Positions 1 to 9,968 of a stretch of DNA of 64,000 nt are shown here, one piece after another (within the stretch, counting starts at the first letter, position 1; every line of letters begins with the position of its first letter). Source of the DNA: Saprospiraceae bacterium. Its GTDB lineage: Bacteria; Bacteroidota; Bacteroidia; Chitinophagales; Saprospiraceae. The position numbers and the translations under genes were made by a program. The notes beneath the pieces were generated by a model. That model searched no databases and was not told the DNA's origin. It saw nothing but the letters and a program-made list of their open reading frames with translations. The stretch lies in contig JAWKLJ010000001.1 of NCBI GenBank assembly GCA_041392805.1, positions 4,896,501 through 4,960,500 on the forward strand, in the 5' to 3' direction.

Positions 1-65
1 TTTGCGTATAATTTCCGATTTATGTGTAACTTGAAAGGATTTTTTTCGAAAACATTACAACAATA

Positions 66-2513
66 ATGAAAGCTAGTCAGACATACCAACATCATACCTT
101 GACAAAATTCTTCCTTGCATGGATATTGCTCTCTATGATCGCTGCTTGCAACACGAAAGAAAAGCCCGTCGTAGAGGGGTTTGAATCAGACCCCAGTGTT
201 CACTGGATCGAAGATGGTCGAGCCCTACCAGTTGCAGATTCCTTATTTTATCTTGACCATCCGGCACCGCTTTTTCGGAAGACCTTCCTAGCAAACCAAG
301 GTATTGCGCAGGCCAGGTTGTACATTACTGCCGCCGGTTATTACCAAGCCTCGATCAATGGCGAACGCATTGGACAAAATGTGTTGGATCCGGCCTGGAC
401 CGATTTTAGCAAAAGAATTTACTACACGGAATATGACGTCACTGCCCTGGTCAAGGCTGGCGACAATTGCATGGGTGTTATACTTGGCAATGGTTTTTAT
501 AATCCCTTACCCTTGAGAAAGTGGGGACAACGAAATTTAAGGAATGATCTTGCCGTTGGAAAGCCCACTTTTTTAGCCAAATTAGTGATCGACTACGAGC
601 ATGGTGATTCGGAAGCTATCGTTTCGGATACGACCTGGAAATATACGGATGGCCCCATCTTGAGAAACGATGTTTACCTGGGCGTCGACTATGATGCGCG
701 CCGGGAAATAAAAGGATGGGACGTTCCTGGTGGGGATGATATAAGGTGGCAACCTGTCAAACTGGGGGATGGCCCGGGAGGTGAATTGCAAAAAGCCTTC
801 TTCCCACCCGTTCAAATCACCCGGGAAATAACGCCTGTAGGTATCGCTTCTCCCCAGCCGGGCATCTACATCGTCGATATGGGCGAAAATTTTACGGGTA
901 CCTATAAAATCAAGTTGTCAGGAAACACCGGAGACACCATTTCTTTCCGCTTTGGCGAGCGGATTTATGAGGACGGAACACTGAATCCCATGACAGCGGT
1001 GATAGGACAGATTAAACGAAAAGGGGTGGGTGGCCCCGGCGCGCCTGACATTGCCTGGCAAGGCGGCCGTTACATCATCGGCGAAGCTAGCAACGCCTGG
1101 TACCAACCGGATTTCACCTACCATACCTACCGATATATGGAAATCGCGGGCTTGGATAAAAAGCCACAAATATCGGATGTGAAAGGCTTATCCATACATT
1201 CCAACGTTACCCACCAAAATAGCTTTTCCTGTTCTTCGGAATTACTGAATTCGATCCAGGAAGCGACGGAAAGAACTTTTCTGGCCAACCTCGTCAGTGT
1301 CCAGTCGGATTGCGCCGCCCGCGAGAAATTTGGTTATGGCGGAGACTTAATTGCCACCATGGAATCGTTCATGTACAACTTTGATATGCAGGCTTTTTAT
1401 CACAAGACCCTTTACGATTGGGTAGACGCCATGAACGATTCGGTCTTTGTGGATACGGCGCCTTTCGTTGGCATTAAATACTGCGGCATCAGCTGGGAGT
1501 CTGCCTTTCTGATCACTCAATATTACCTGTACCTTTACTACAACGATACGGCGATCATCGAGGAACTATACGCGCTGGATAAGCAATGGATGGATAAAGT
1601 CGCCCGCATCCATCCGGACGGGATCGTTGACGACGGCCTGAGTGACCATGAATCGCTGGAGCCCGTTCCGGTTCGTTTAACGGGTACAAGCCATTACTTG
1701 CAATGTGCCCGCATCATGAAGACCTTTGCCCGGTTGATGGGTGACCAGGCTAATGAAGCGAAATATGAAAAACTGGCTGAAAAACTACAGCAACTGGTGA
1801 AAGCGGAATTCTGGGATCAACCCGTAGCCGGAAAAATTAACCGGCAAACGCTGTTTTCTACCTTGCTGTACCACGGCATTGTACCCCCCGATGAAATCGA
1901 CGCCGCCAAAGACTCCTTGTTAAACGCCGTGCGAAACGGCCCCTCCGGGCATTTCAATACCGGTATCTTTGGGACCAAATATGTCCTGGAGGCGCTATCG
2001 GAACAGCACTCTCCAGACGAGGTTTTTAGTATCGTCAATAGTACGGCCTATCCCGGTTGGGGCCATATGATCGATAGGGGCGCTACCACCATTTGGGAAA
2101 CCTGGAAAGAGAGCGACAATACCTTTTCCAATTGCCATCCCATGTTCGGAACGGTAACAGAGTGGTACTACCGTTGGTTGGCTGGCATTCGGCCTGATGC
2201 GGAGCATCCTGGTTTTCAGACCTTTATTTTGGCACCCGCCACCCCGGAAGGACTTGAATATGTGAATGGGACCTATTATTCGCCTTTCGGAAAAATTGTC
2301 TCCAATTGGAAAAAGGAACCTTTGGGAGGATACCTTTATGAAATGACCATTCCAGAGGGTAGTGTAGCCGCTGTTAGCTTACCCATGAAACCAACCCAAA
2401 GTATAACAATAGAAAGGAAGTCGGATCATAAGGAACTAAAAAACATCGAAGGGCTGCAAACGGGGCAGTTTAAGTTGAGTGCTGGGGATTACGTCATTAG
2501 GGTTAAATCTTAG
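66..2513 (+). CDS. alpha-L-rhamnosidase, GH78 family, lipoprotein
   Basis: Predicted to hydrolyse terminal alpha-L-rhamnose from plant or microbial glycans at the cell surface or in the periplasm. The 815-residue protein begins with a hydrophobic signal ending in a lipobox (MIAAC, Cys28), so it should be lipid-anchored. The N-terminal third is beta-rich, as in the rhamnosidase N-terminal and concanavalin-like domains. The (alpha/alpha)6-barrel follows, with the family signature DCAAREKFGYGGD near residues 417-429 containing the presumed catalytic acid. A C-terminal beta-domain follows (FILAPATPEGLEYV onward). Length is normal for GH78. No sugar transporter or SusC/D pair is adjacent, so this is not an obvious polysaccharide utilisation locus. 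Family assignment is strong; substrate linkage is inferred. Confidence 0.9.
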   Translation: MKASQTYQHHTLTKFFLAWILLSMIAACNTKEKPVVEGFESDPSVHWIEDGRALPVADSLFYLDHPAPLFRKTFLANQGIAQARLYITAAGYYQASINGERIGQNVLDPAWTDFSKRIYYTEYDVTALVKAGDNCMGVILGNGFYNPLPLRKWGQRNLRNDLAVGKPTFLAKLVIDYEHGDSEAIVSDTTWKYTDGPILRNDVYLGVDYDARREIKGWDVPGGDDIRWQPVKLGDGPGGELQKAFFPPVQITREITPVGIASPQPGIYIVDMGENFTGTYKIKLSGNTGDTISFRFGERIYEDGTLNPMTAVIGQIKRKGVGGPGAPDIAWQGGRYIIGEASNAWYQPDFTYHTYRYMEIAGLDKKPQISDVKGLSIHSNVTHQNSFSCSSELLNSIQEATERTFLANLVSVQSDCAAREKFGYGGDLIATMESFMYNFDMQAFYHKTLYDWVDAMNDSVFVDTAPFVGIKYCGISWESAFLITQYYLYLYYNDTAIIEELYALDKQWMDKVARIHPDGIVDDGLSDHESLEPVPVRLTGTSHYLQCARIMKTFARLMGDQANEAKYEKLAEKLQQLVKAEFWDQPVAGKINRQTLFSTLLYHGIVPPDEIDAAKDSLLNAVRNGPSGHFNTGIFGTKYVLEALSEQHSPDEVFSIVNSTAYPGWGHMIDRGATTIWETWKESDNTFSNCHPMFGTVTEWYYRWLAGIRPDAEHPGFQTFILAPATPEGLEYVNGTYYSPFGKIVSNWKKEPLGGYLYEMTIPEGSVAAVSLPMKPTQSITIERKSDHKELKNIEGLQTGQFKLSAGDYVIRVKS

Positions 2514-2655
2514 ACAAGCTATTAGAAGATTCGTAGGATACTTCCTTGACAAGCTTCTGGGGTTATTGTCTTGAAAGATTATAAAATAAAACGGAATTTT
2601 GTTATTTTTAGGAACCAGGCTTGTGCCGAAATCCATCTAATCAAAAATTGCCATC

Positions 2656-4851
2656 ATGACACTTATCAAAACAACTTACAATAGACGATCTTTTTTACAA
2701 GTTTCCAGTGCTGCCGGTGGCGGAATGTTATTGGGATTTAGTTGGCTGGCAGGGTGTACACCAGCGGAGATCGAGGAAGAAATAATGGCTATGCCCGAAT
2801 CCTGGTTCGATATCAATGCATTCATCCGGATCGGCGATAACGGATGGGTTACTATCCAATCGCCAAATCCAGAGATCGGGCAGAATGTCAAAACTTCGAT
2901 GCCGATGATCGTGGCCGAGGAATTGGATGTAGACTGGAAAAATGTAATAGTGGAACAAGCTGGATTGAATACGGCCAACTTTACACGCCAGGTGGCCGGA
3001 GGAAGCAACTCCATCCGAAGTGCATGGAAAAGCCTCCGGATGGCAGGGGCAACGGCGCGTCGGATGTTGCTGGAAGCGGCGGCTAAACAATGGGAAGTGC
3101 CCGTTGGCGAACTAAGGACGGATGGAGGGGTGATTTACCACACGGCTTCCGATCTGTCGATTGGGTATGGTGAAGTGGCCTCGGCTGCATCGGGGCTGGA
3201 GGTGCCGGAAGAGGTTGAACTGAAAGATCCGAAAGCTTTCAAAATCATCGGAACATCCACCAAGAATGTCGACGGAAAAAAGATAGTTACCGGCGTACCG
3301 CTTTACGGATTAGACTACAGGGAGGAGGGTATGCTGATAGCCATGATCGAACATGCGCCAGCATTCGGAATGAAATTAAAATCCATCGATGATAGTACGG
3401 TTAAATCCATGCCCGGAATTGTAGATGTCGTAACGATTGATACAAGCCTTCTTCGGGAGACGGGGCCTAATACTTTTGCTTTTACCAGCCTGGTAGCCAT
3501 TGTCGGCAAAAGCACCTGGGAAGTAATGAATGCCAAAAAGGCTTTAAAAGTGACCTGGGAATGGGATACTGCTGCAGAAAATTCAGAAGACCAGGAGCGT
3601 CAAATGACAGCCATGCTAGAAGCGGGTGCGAAAGAAGCCCAACGTCTGGACGGAAACCCGGAAAGCGCTTTCAAAAATGCGGCTAAGGTGATCGAAAGGA
3701 CCTATTCGGCTCCCTTCCTGCCACACAACACCATGGAACCCATGAATTTCTTTGCCAGCGTGACGGCAGACAAGGCCCACCTTGTAGGGCCCATCCAGAC
3801 GCCGGAGCGATTGGCAGCGTCTGTGTCAGAAGCTTTAAACCTGCCCGCTGAAAAGGTTTCCATTATGATGACCAGAATGGGGGGAGGTTTCGGCCGCCGC
3901 CTCTATGGCAATTTTGGCTTGGAAGCGGCTTTGATTTCCAAACAGCTTCAGGCCCCCATCAAGCTGGTATACACTCGCGAAGACGATATGAGCAATGGTA
4001 CTTACCGGCCCGCCTATAAAGTGAAATACCGGGCGGCATTGAATGAAGCGAACGAGCTCACGGCTTTTCATGTGCACGGCGTAGGCATACACGGTGGCCC
4101 TGTATTTGCCAACCGTTTTCCAGCCGGAACGGTAGACAATTACCGAGCCGAAAACGAAGCGGTCGCCTCTAATGTCTCCACAGGGGCCTGGCGGGCACCA
4201 AGGTCCAACTTTATTGCCGGCGCGGAGCAATCTTTCCTGGACGAAGTGGCAGAGGCAGCAGGAAAAGACCCGATCGATTTTCGCCTGGCACTATTCGATC
4301 GCGCCATTAGCAACCCCGTGGGCGAAAAGAATGATTATGATCCGGAACGCTATGCCGGTGTGCTCAAGTTGGTTAAGGAAAAATCGGGTTGGGGTAATGA
4401 AATGCCAGGTATTTACCGCGGTGTAGCCGCCTATTTTTGCCACAATTCCTACGTGGCTCAGGTAATCGATGTGGTGATACAGGAAGGCAAACCCAAACTC
4501 AAAAAAGTCTGGTGTGCCGTTGACTGCGGTATTGTTGTCAATCCGGACGCTGCCCGAAACATTATCGAAGGCGGCGTAGTAGATGGTATTGGCCACGGTA
4601 TGTTTGGCAAATTGACCATTAAAGAAGGTGTACCGCAACAAAATAATTTCGATTCCTATAACCTGATTCGGCATTCGGATGTACCGGCTGAAATCGAAAC
4701 CTTTTTCGTCGATAATGGTATCGATCCAACAGGATTGGGCGAACCCGGTCTGCCACCGGCCATCGCGGCCCTGGCCAATGCGTTGTATCAGGCGAAAGGT
4801 AAGCGTTTATATCACCAGCCGTTTGCGCAGGAAGAATCGATCCTTGGATAA
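2656..4851 (+). CDS. xanthine dehydrogenase-family molybdopterin-binding subunit (isoquinoline 1-oxidoreductase beta-like)
   Basis: Large subunit of a molybdenum hydroxylase/aldehyde oxidoreductase. A twin-arginine motif (NRRSFLQ, residues 9-15) precedes a hydrophobic stretch and a lipobox-like WLAGC (Cys34), so Tat export with possible lipidation is predicted. Family motifs include GGGFGRR in the Mo-cofactor domain and GLGEPGLPPA near residue 695, which holds the expected active-site Glu. The 731-residue length is typical. The usual partner, a small [2Fe-2S] subunit (IorA-like) encoded next door, is absent: upstream is the rhamnosidase and downstream a convergent acyl-CoA dehydrogenase. The electron-transfer partner must be encoded elsewhere or the protein works differently. 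The substrate cannot be told from sequence. Confidence 0.88.
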   Translation: MTLIKTTYNRRSFLQVSSAAGGGMLLGFSWLAGCTPAEIEEEIMAMPESWFDINAFIRIGDNGWVTIQSPNPEIGQNVKTSMPMIVAEELDVDWKNVIVEQAGLNTANFTRQVAGGSNSIRSAWKSLRMAGATARRMLLEAAAKQWEVPVGELRTDGGVIYHTASDLSIGYGEVASAASGLEVPEEVELKDPKAFKIIGTSTKNVDGKKIVTGVPLYGLDYREEGMLIAMIEHAPAFGMKLKSIDDSTVKSMPGIVDVVTIDTSLLRETGPNTFAFTSLVAIVGKSTWEVMNAKKALKVTWEWDTAAENSEDQERQMTAMLEAGAKEAQRLDGNPESAFKNAAKVIERTYSAPFLPHNTMEPMNFFASVTADKAHLVGPIQTPERLAASVSEALNLPAEKVSIMMTRMGGGFGRRLYGNFGLEAALISKQLQAPIKLVYTREDDMSNGTYRPAYKVKYRAALNEANELTAFHVHGVGIHGGPVFANRFPAGTVDNYRAENEAVASNVSTGAWRAPRSNFIAGAEQSFLDEVAEAAGKDPIDFRLALFDRAISNPVGEKNDYDPERYAGVLKLVKEKSGWGNEMPGIYRGVAAYFCHNSYVAQVIDVVIQEGKPKLKKVWCAVDCGIVVNPDAARNIIEGGVVDGIGHGMFGKLTIKEGVPQQNNFDSYNLIRHSDVPAEIETFFVDNGIDPTGLGEPGLPPAIAALANALYQAKGKRLYHQPFAQEESILG

Positions 4852-4905
4852 GGCGTTATAAGAAAATCTGGAACTTGGGTAGTCATCCTTTAATTAAGGA
4901 AAAAT

Positions 4906-6771
4906 TCAAAAAGGATATTTCCCTTTCTTCAAGGCATAATCCGCCACCGCCCGCCTTAAATCCTTTGGGTTTTGAGGGTAGGATTTCAACAACTTCCCAA
5001 GCAAAAATAGCAACAGCTTTTTTTCAAAACCTGTTGCGAAACTAGCAATGGCCTCCTTGGCAGCTTTTTGTACCTGGTCCAACGCTTCGTACAAATAAAG
5101 CTGCATCATTTTTTCCTGGATAGCAAAATGCCGGACATCCTTGCCAGGAGCTTGCTCCAGTTTCTGTATTTTTAAGAGGACACTTTCCGTTAGATATGCT
5201 TCTGATAAAATTGCGGCAAGATTCAAGGTAATCTCTTGCTCTTCCAGCATTTTTTTGCCTAATTTTTTTCCTACCGTACCAGAAATCAATAGAAATGTAT
5301 TTTTAATGCCTTGAACCAATTGCTGTTCTTTTCCCCATTTTCCGCCAGGGTTAAATGGCAAGAGTTGACGAAAAATGAAAAAAGGCACTTTTTTGCCAGC
5401 GCTCAGCAAGTCGATTTCTTTGGCAAGCAAACCCCGTTTGGTTAATTCGGCCACAGATAACATACTATTCACATCGTTCGTGCCTTCATATATTTTGGTG
5501 ATTCGGGCATCTCGATAGGCCATTTCCAAGCCGATCTCAACCGCATAGCCCATTCCTCCGTAGATCTGCATGACCTCATCTGTTGCATAACAAGCCAATT
5601 CAGCGCCTTTTACCTTTAAAATGGCACATTCTATCGCAAATTCCCGGATCGCATTTAGTTTTGATTCACTATCTTTTTGGCCTTGTTGTAAAAAGGCTTC
5701 ACTTTTTAAGTCGATATTCCGGCCCGTTCGATAAACGGCGGCGTCTAAAGCAAAAGTTTGAGTGGTGATCTTTCCAATTCTATATTTAATGGCCCCAAAA
5801 TTGGAAATAGCTTGTCCAAATTGTTTTCGTTCCAAGGCATATTCAATTCCTTTACTCACCGAAAACTTTGCACCGCCGAGGCCTCCTGCACTTAGTTTTA
5901 TCCGCCCTGTGTTCAAAATATTAAGGGCCATTTTAAAACCTGCACCGCGTTCCCCCAATAGGTTCTCAATGGGAACTTTACAATTATCAAAAAAAAGTTG
6001 AACGGTAGAAGAAGCCTTGATACCCATTTTTTTCTCCTCTTGCCCCACGCTAAATCCCTCGAAATTTCTTTCGACAATAAAGGCAGACAGGTCTTTATCG
6101 GCTTCTATTTTGGCAAAAACCACATAAACCTGCGCGATGCCGCCATTCGTAATCCATATTTTTTGTCCATTGAGGAGATAATGTTGGCCATCATTGCTGA
6201 GGGTTGCTGTGGTTTTACCCGCATTGGCATCCGAGCCAGCGCTAGGCTCAGTCAAGGCATAGGAGGCAATCAGCTCGCCACTTGCTATACCCGGTAAATA
6301 TTGTTGCTTTTGTTGTTCATTACCATAAAAGTAAATGGGCAAGGACCCAATGGAAGTTTGTGCACCAATGGTCGTCGCAAAGGAAAATCCCGCCGCGATG
6401 GCTTCCGAAAAGAGAACCCCTGTATTAAAGTCCAATTCCATTCCACCATAAATTTCTGGAATACTAACTCCGCAAAGCCCCAATTCCCCTGCTTTCTTCA
6501 ATACTTCGACAATCTCTGAAAGGTCTGTTGCTTGGGTTGCTTCGAGTTCTCGGCCCCTTTTAAAAAAGGGTTCCTGGACATTTTTGACACAAAAATCAAT
6601 GACCATTTCTTTGATCATCAATTGTTCTGCTGTGAATTCCTCGGAGATAAAGAGGCTATCGGCTGGTGTATCGCCGACTAGGAAATGCCCGCCCTTGAGG
6701 TAGGGGTGATCGGCACTCGTCGTGGAAGAATAGCTGGGGTCGGTCTTTAATTGTACAGTCGTTAAATTCAT
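4906..6771 (-). CDS. acyl-CoA dehydrogenase family protein (long form)
   Basis: FAD-dependent enzyme introducing the alpha,beta double bond in acyl-CoA during beta-oxidation. Motifs seen are YALTEPSAGSDA (flavin/substrate loop), KIWITNGG, and YEGTNDVNSML, which contains the catalytic Glu as in VLCAD/ACAD9-type enzymes. At 621 residues it has a C-terminal extension of roughly 180 residues beyond the ordinary 380-residue core, as in the very-long-chain group. Its start lies 26 bp after the comM stop on the same strand, so co-transcription is likely. Chain-length preference is inferred only from domain architecture. Confidence 0.9.
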   Translation of the reverse strand: MNLTTVQLKTDPSYSSTTSADHPYLKGGHFLVGDTPADSLFISEEFTAEQLMIKEMVIDFCVKNVQEPFFKRGRELEATQATDLSEIVEVLKKAGELGLCGVSIPEIYGGMELDFNTGVLFSEAIAAGFSFATTIGAQTSIGSLPIYFYGNEQQKQQYLPGIASGELIASYALTEPSAGSDANAGKTTATLSNDGQHYLLNGQKIWITNGGIAQVYVVFAKIEADKDLSAFIVERNFEGFSVGQEEKKMGIKASSTVQLFFDNCKVPIENLLGERGAGFKMALNILNTGRIKLSAGGLGGAKFSVSKGIEYALERKQFGQAISNFGAIKYRIGKITTQTFALDAAVYRTGRNIDLKSEAFLQQGQKDSESKLNAIREFAIECAILKVKGAELACYATDEVMQIYGGMGYAVEIGLEMAYRDARITKIYEGTNDVNSMLSVAELTKRGLLAKEIDLLSAGKKVPFFIFRQLLPFNPGGKWGKEQQLVQGIKNTFLLISGTVGKKLGKKMLEEQEITLNLAAILSEAYLTESVLLKIQKLEQAPGKDVRHFAIQEKMMQLYLYEALDQVQKAAKEAIASFATGFEKKLLLFLLGKLLKSYPQNPKDLRRAVADYALKKGKYPF

Positions 6772-6797
6772 TAATACTTGGATTATTTTAAGCTTGT

Positions 6798-8351
6798 TTA
6801 TCCAGCCCAGCCTTCTCTATCCAGACTCCTGAAATGGATAGCCTCAGCCAGGTGTTCGTGTTTGATCTTATCGCTGTTGGCCAGGTCGGCGGCTGTGCGC
6901 GCCACCTTGAGAATGCGGTCATAGGCACGGGCAGAAAGCTGTAGCCGTTCCATGGCTTTTTTGACCAGCAGGAGCCCCGCTTTGTCGACCTCGCAGACTT
7001 CGAGGACCATCCGGCTAGGCATCTGCGCATTGGCGAAGAGGTCTTTGTGGTCTTTGAAGCGTTCGGCCTGGCGCTCACGGGCCAAGATGACGCGCTGGGC
7101 GATATCCTGGCTCGTCTCGCTAGGGCGATCGAAGGAAGCGAGTTCGTCATAAGAGACAGGGGTGACTTCGACATGGAGATCGATGCGGTCGAGTAGGGGC
7201 CCTGAGATTTTATTGAGGTAGCGCTTGACGACACCAGGGCCGCAGACGCAATCTTTTTCGGGATGGTTATAATAGCCGCAGGGGCAAGGGTTCATCGAAG
7301 AGATCAGCATAAAACTGGCGGGATAATCCACGCTTATTTTGGCACGCGAGATGGTGATCCGTCGTTCTTCCATGGGTTGCCGAAGGACTTCCAGGACGGC
7401 CCGTTTGAACTCTGGTAGCTCGTCCAGAAAGAGGACACCATGATGGGCCAGGGAGATTTCACCAGGCATGGGATTGCTCCCCCCACCCACTAAAGCCACA
7501 TCACTGATCGTATGATGGGGCGATCGAAAGGGACGGATGGAGACCAGCGATGCATCAGGTGGCAATATTCCCGCCACCGAATGAATTTTGGTCGTTTCCA
7601 GGGCTTCGTAGAGATTGAGCGGCGGGAGGATGGTCGGGAGTCGACGCGCCAGCATGGTCTTACCCGCGCCGGGTGGGCCGATGAGGATAACATTATGTCC
7701 CCCAGCTGCAGCGATCTCCAAGGCGCGTTTGATATTCTCCTGGCCTTTTACATCCGAAAAATCAACACTATGTTGGCTTTGGTTGTAGGCAAATTCTTCC
7801 CGGGTATCCACCACGGTTGGCTTGATATCTAGAGTGCCATTAAAAAAGTCGATAGCTTCTCGCAGGTTTTCTATGCCATAGACATTTAAATCGTTGACAA
7901 TGGCTGCCTCTTTGGCATTCTGCTTGGGGAGGATCAGCCCCTTGAATTTTTCTTTACGGGCTTGAATGGCAATAGGGAGGGCTCCTTTGATGGGGCGTAG
8001 GCTGCCATCCAATGACAATTCGCCCATGAGCAGGTACTGATCGATGTTTTCAAGCGCCATTTGATTGGTGGCAGCAAGGCAGGCAATGGCAATGGGTAAG
8101 TCGTAGGCGGAACCTTCTTTGCGGATGTCTGCTGGCGCCAAATTGACGACGGTGCGGACGCGTTTCATTTTATAGCCGACATTGCTGATGGCTGCTTCAA
8201 TGCGTCGGAAGCCTTCTTTTACGGCATTGTCTGGCAAGCCTACTAGGTGATAAAATTGGTGGCCAGAGGCCGCTGCTCCTGTATCTACTTCTACGGTGAT
8301 GGTGAGCGCATCGACGCCTTGCAGGGCGCTAGCATAGGTTTTGACTAACAT
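6798..8351 (-). CDS. comM: YifB/ComM family Mg-chelatase-like AAA+ ATPase
   Basis: Hexameric AAA+ helicase that promotes branch migration during natural transformation in the family member ComM; its role here is inferred. The N-terminal Lon-like fold (about residues 20-160) is followed by a Walker A motif GPPGAGKT near residue 225, then LFLDELPEF (Walker B). A Cys cluster follows (NPCPCGYY and DCVCG), typical of YifB. The 517-residue length is normal. It heads a likely two-gene transcript with the acyl-CoA dehydrogenase. ATG start chosen at MLVKTYASALQG, the conserved family N-terminus. Confidence 0.92.
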   Translation of the reverse strand: MLVKTYASALQGVDALTITVEVDTGAAASGHQFYHLVGLPDNAVKEGFRRIEAAISNVGYKMKRVRTVVNLAPADIRKEGSAYDLPIAIACLAATNQMALENIDQYLLMGELSLDGSLRPIKGALPIAIQARKEKFKGLILPKQNAKEAAIVNDLNVYGIENLREAIDFFNGTLDIKPTVVDTREEFAYNQSQHSVDFSDVKGQENIKRALEIAAAGGHNVILIGPPGAGKTMLARRLPTILPPLNLYEALETTKIHSVAGILPPDASLVSIRPFRSPHHTISDVALVGGGSNPMPGEISLAHHGVLFLDELPEFKRAVLEVLRQPMEERRITISRAKISVDYPASFMLISSMNPCPCGYYNHPEKDCVCGPGVVKRYLNKISGPLLDRIDLHVEVTPVSYDELASFDRPSETSQDIAQRVILARERQAERFKDHKDLFANAQMPSRMVLEVCEVDKAGLLLVKKAMERLQLSARAYDRILKVARTAADLANSDKIKHEHLAEAIHFRSLDREGWAG

Positions 8352-8455
8352 TTTTGGTATTAATGAAATGATGGCGCGGCTGGAAAAATAGGAAAAAGGG
8401 ATGGGATTTGGAAGGTTTTTGGGAAAAGATTGTTTTAGGTGTGGTGAAATAATTT

Positions 8456-8728
8456 ACGGCGAGCTGGAGCTCGCAGCCAATGCCTGCATACAAGCACAGC
8501 TTGTGTGAGCGATGGTGGGTGAAATAATAGCTCTATGTATGCTTTGGTTCGTTATTTTGTCATTATGCGTGGGCGGGGTGGTTTAATATGGCATACCTAA
8601 CGGCATGCGATGGGCTTTTATATGTAACCCCTAACGGGGTTTTGAGCTTGTTACGAGCAGAGAAATGGCGACAGCACACGTGCCGCCGCCATTCCCCATG
8701 CCGTTCGTTAAGAGCTCCAGCTCGTCGT
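8456..8728. repeat. 273-bp MITE-like element with 17-bp terminal inverted repeats
   Basis: The noncoding gap between comM and the T9SS gene is bounded by ACGGCGAGCTGGAGCTC (8456-8472) and its near-perfect reverse complement (8712-8728, 16 of 17 matching). Inside is no credible ORF but there are secondary hairpins, for example AACCCC-TAAC-GGGGTT around 8628-8643. The size and termini resemble a miniature inverted-repeat element or a decayed insertion sequence. No transposase is encoded and target duplications are not clear. Confidence 0.5.
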
Positions 8729-8750
8729 GACTTAGCGGTCTTCGAAGTAC

Positions 8751-9968
8751 TTATTTATTCAGGATCACCTTGTGTGACTGTTTGCCACTTTGGTCGATAA
8801 CGGTATAATAATAAACGCCATTTTGCAATTTACTCAGGTCGACATTCAATTGGTATTCGCCGATTTCTTTGTTGCCATCAAAGAGGGTCTGTATGGTTCT
8901 GCCGCTTTCATTGTGCAATTCGATACGCAGGTGGCCCGCTTGTTTTACGGTATAGCTAAGGGTATTTTGGCTGACAGCAGGATTTGGGAAAACCTTTATC
9001 TCGGTCAATGCCTCCTGCGTGGTAGGGGGAGTAGCTGGCGCGTTGGGGTCTAGCAGCAGGAAGCCTGCTTTGTGCATGAGGGGACGTTCGTGTTGTCCTT
9101 CCTCTCCACCGCTCTCTCTTTTGCCATGCATTCCTCGGCCATCTTTAGCTTCTCTTTTGGCTCCCTCCTGCATATTGGCAGGATGTTTTCTTTTCATCAT
9201 TCCTTCTGGGTGATTTTTGGCAGCGATTTTTTGCATGTCTGTTTTCCATTGTTCAGCCTGTGGTTTAATTTCTGCAAACAGTGCATCTATATCCGATTCA
9301 TATTTTTGGACGAGCGCCTGCACTTGCTCTCTGTGGGCTTTCATCGCTTCTTTTTTGGCTGCAAACTGTTCTTTGGCTGCTTTTTGTTGCTCGATGGTGG
9401 GGTTTTCCAAACGCTGAGGGCGTTCTCCCCTTGGTGGAAGTTGAGTGCGTAATTCAGCGATTTTTGCCTTGTCTTGGGCACTGATTTTCGCTTCGAGTTT
9501 TGTTCTTTGCGTTTTCAGCACCGGGAGTATATTTTCTTCGCGGTAGGTTTCCATCTCATCGCGCATGGCTTTTCGCTCTTTGCCAAAATCTGCGGCTTTT
9601 TCCTGTCGCATTTCCCTGTGTTCTTCCCGGAGGGCCTTCATTTTGGCTGCTTGTTCTTCCGTTAGCACCTCTTTAATACCCGACTGGTATTCTTCCATGA
9701 TGGTTTTCATGGCTTCACGGCGATCTTCGGGGCTTTCGAAATCCGCGTTTTTGAGGGCTTCCATCTTATTGCGATGCTCGGCGGTCAATTCCTCGATTTG
9801 TTTGCTTTGCTCGGTACTCAAGTTTAACTCCGTTTTGAGTTTTTCGGCATCAAGCATTTGTCCTCGGGGGCCACGTGGGCCTCTTGGGCCAGGTTGGGCA
9901 GTGGCGAAGGTAAAGCTACCTACGGCCAAAACGATAAGGGTCAGTCTAATCAATTTTGAAAACTGCAT
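8751..9968 (-). CDS. Spy/CpxP-like protein with T9SS type A sorting domain
   Basis: Secreted, probably surface-bound protein. Signal peptide residues 1-24 (…FTFATA) are followed by a short collagen-like stretch GPRGPRGPRG. Residues about 40-260 are a highly charged helical region with repeated LNLSTEQSKQIEEL/LTEEQAAKMKAL units, resembling the LTxxQ motif of periplasmic Spy/CpxP chaperones. A second charged linker (KRKHPANMQEG…) leads to a C-terminal domain beginning EIKVFPNPAVSQNTLSY and ending KVILNK, the T9SS type A signal. Spy proteins are normally periplasmic, so the T9SS signal implies a cell-surface role here. Function is inferred from composition. Confidence 0.8.
   Translation of the reverse strand: MQFSKLIRLTLIVLAVGSFTFATAQPGPRGPRGPRGQMLDAEKLKTELNLSTEQSKQIEELTAEHRNKMEALKNADFESPEDRREAMKTIMEEYQSGIKEVLTEEQAAKMKALREEHREMRQEKAADFGKERKAMRDEMETYREENILPVLKTQRTKLEAKISAQDKAKIAELRTQLPPRGERPQRLENPTIEQQKAAKEQFAAKKEAMKAHREQVQALVQKYESDIDALFAEIKPQAEQWKTDMQKIAAKNHPEGMMKRKHPANMQEGAKREAKDGRGMHGKRESGGEEGQHERPLMHKAGFLLLDPNAPATPPTTQEALTEIKVFPNPAVSQNTLSYTVKQAGHLRIELHNESGRTIQTLFDGNKEIGEYQLNVDLSKLQNGVYYYTVIDQSGKQSHKVILNK

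Noticed and set aside
66..4851. Polysaccharide utilisation locus around the rhamnosidase
   Set aside because: No SusC/SusD pair, regulator or further glycosidase is nearby; the next gene is an unrelated oxidoreductase.
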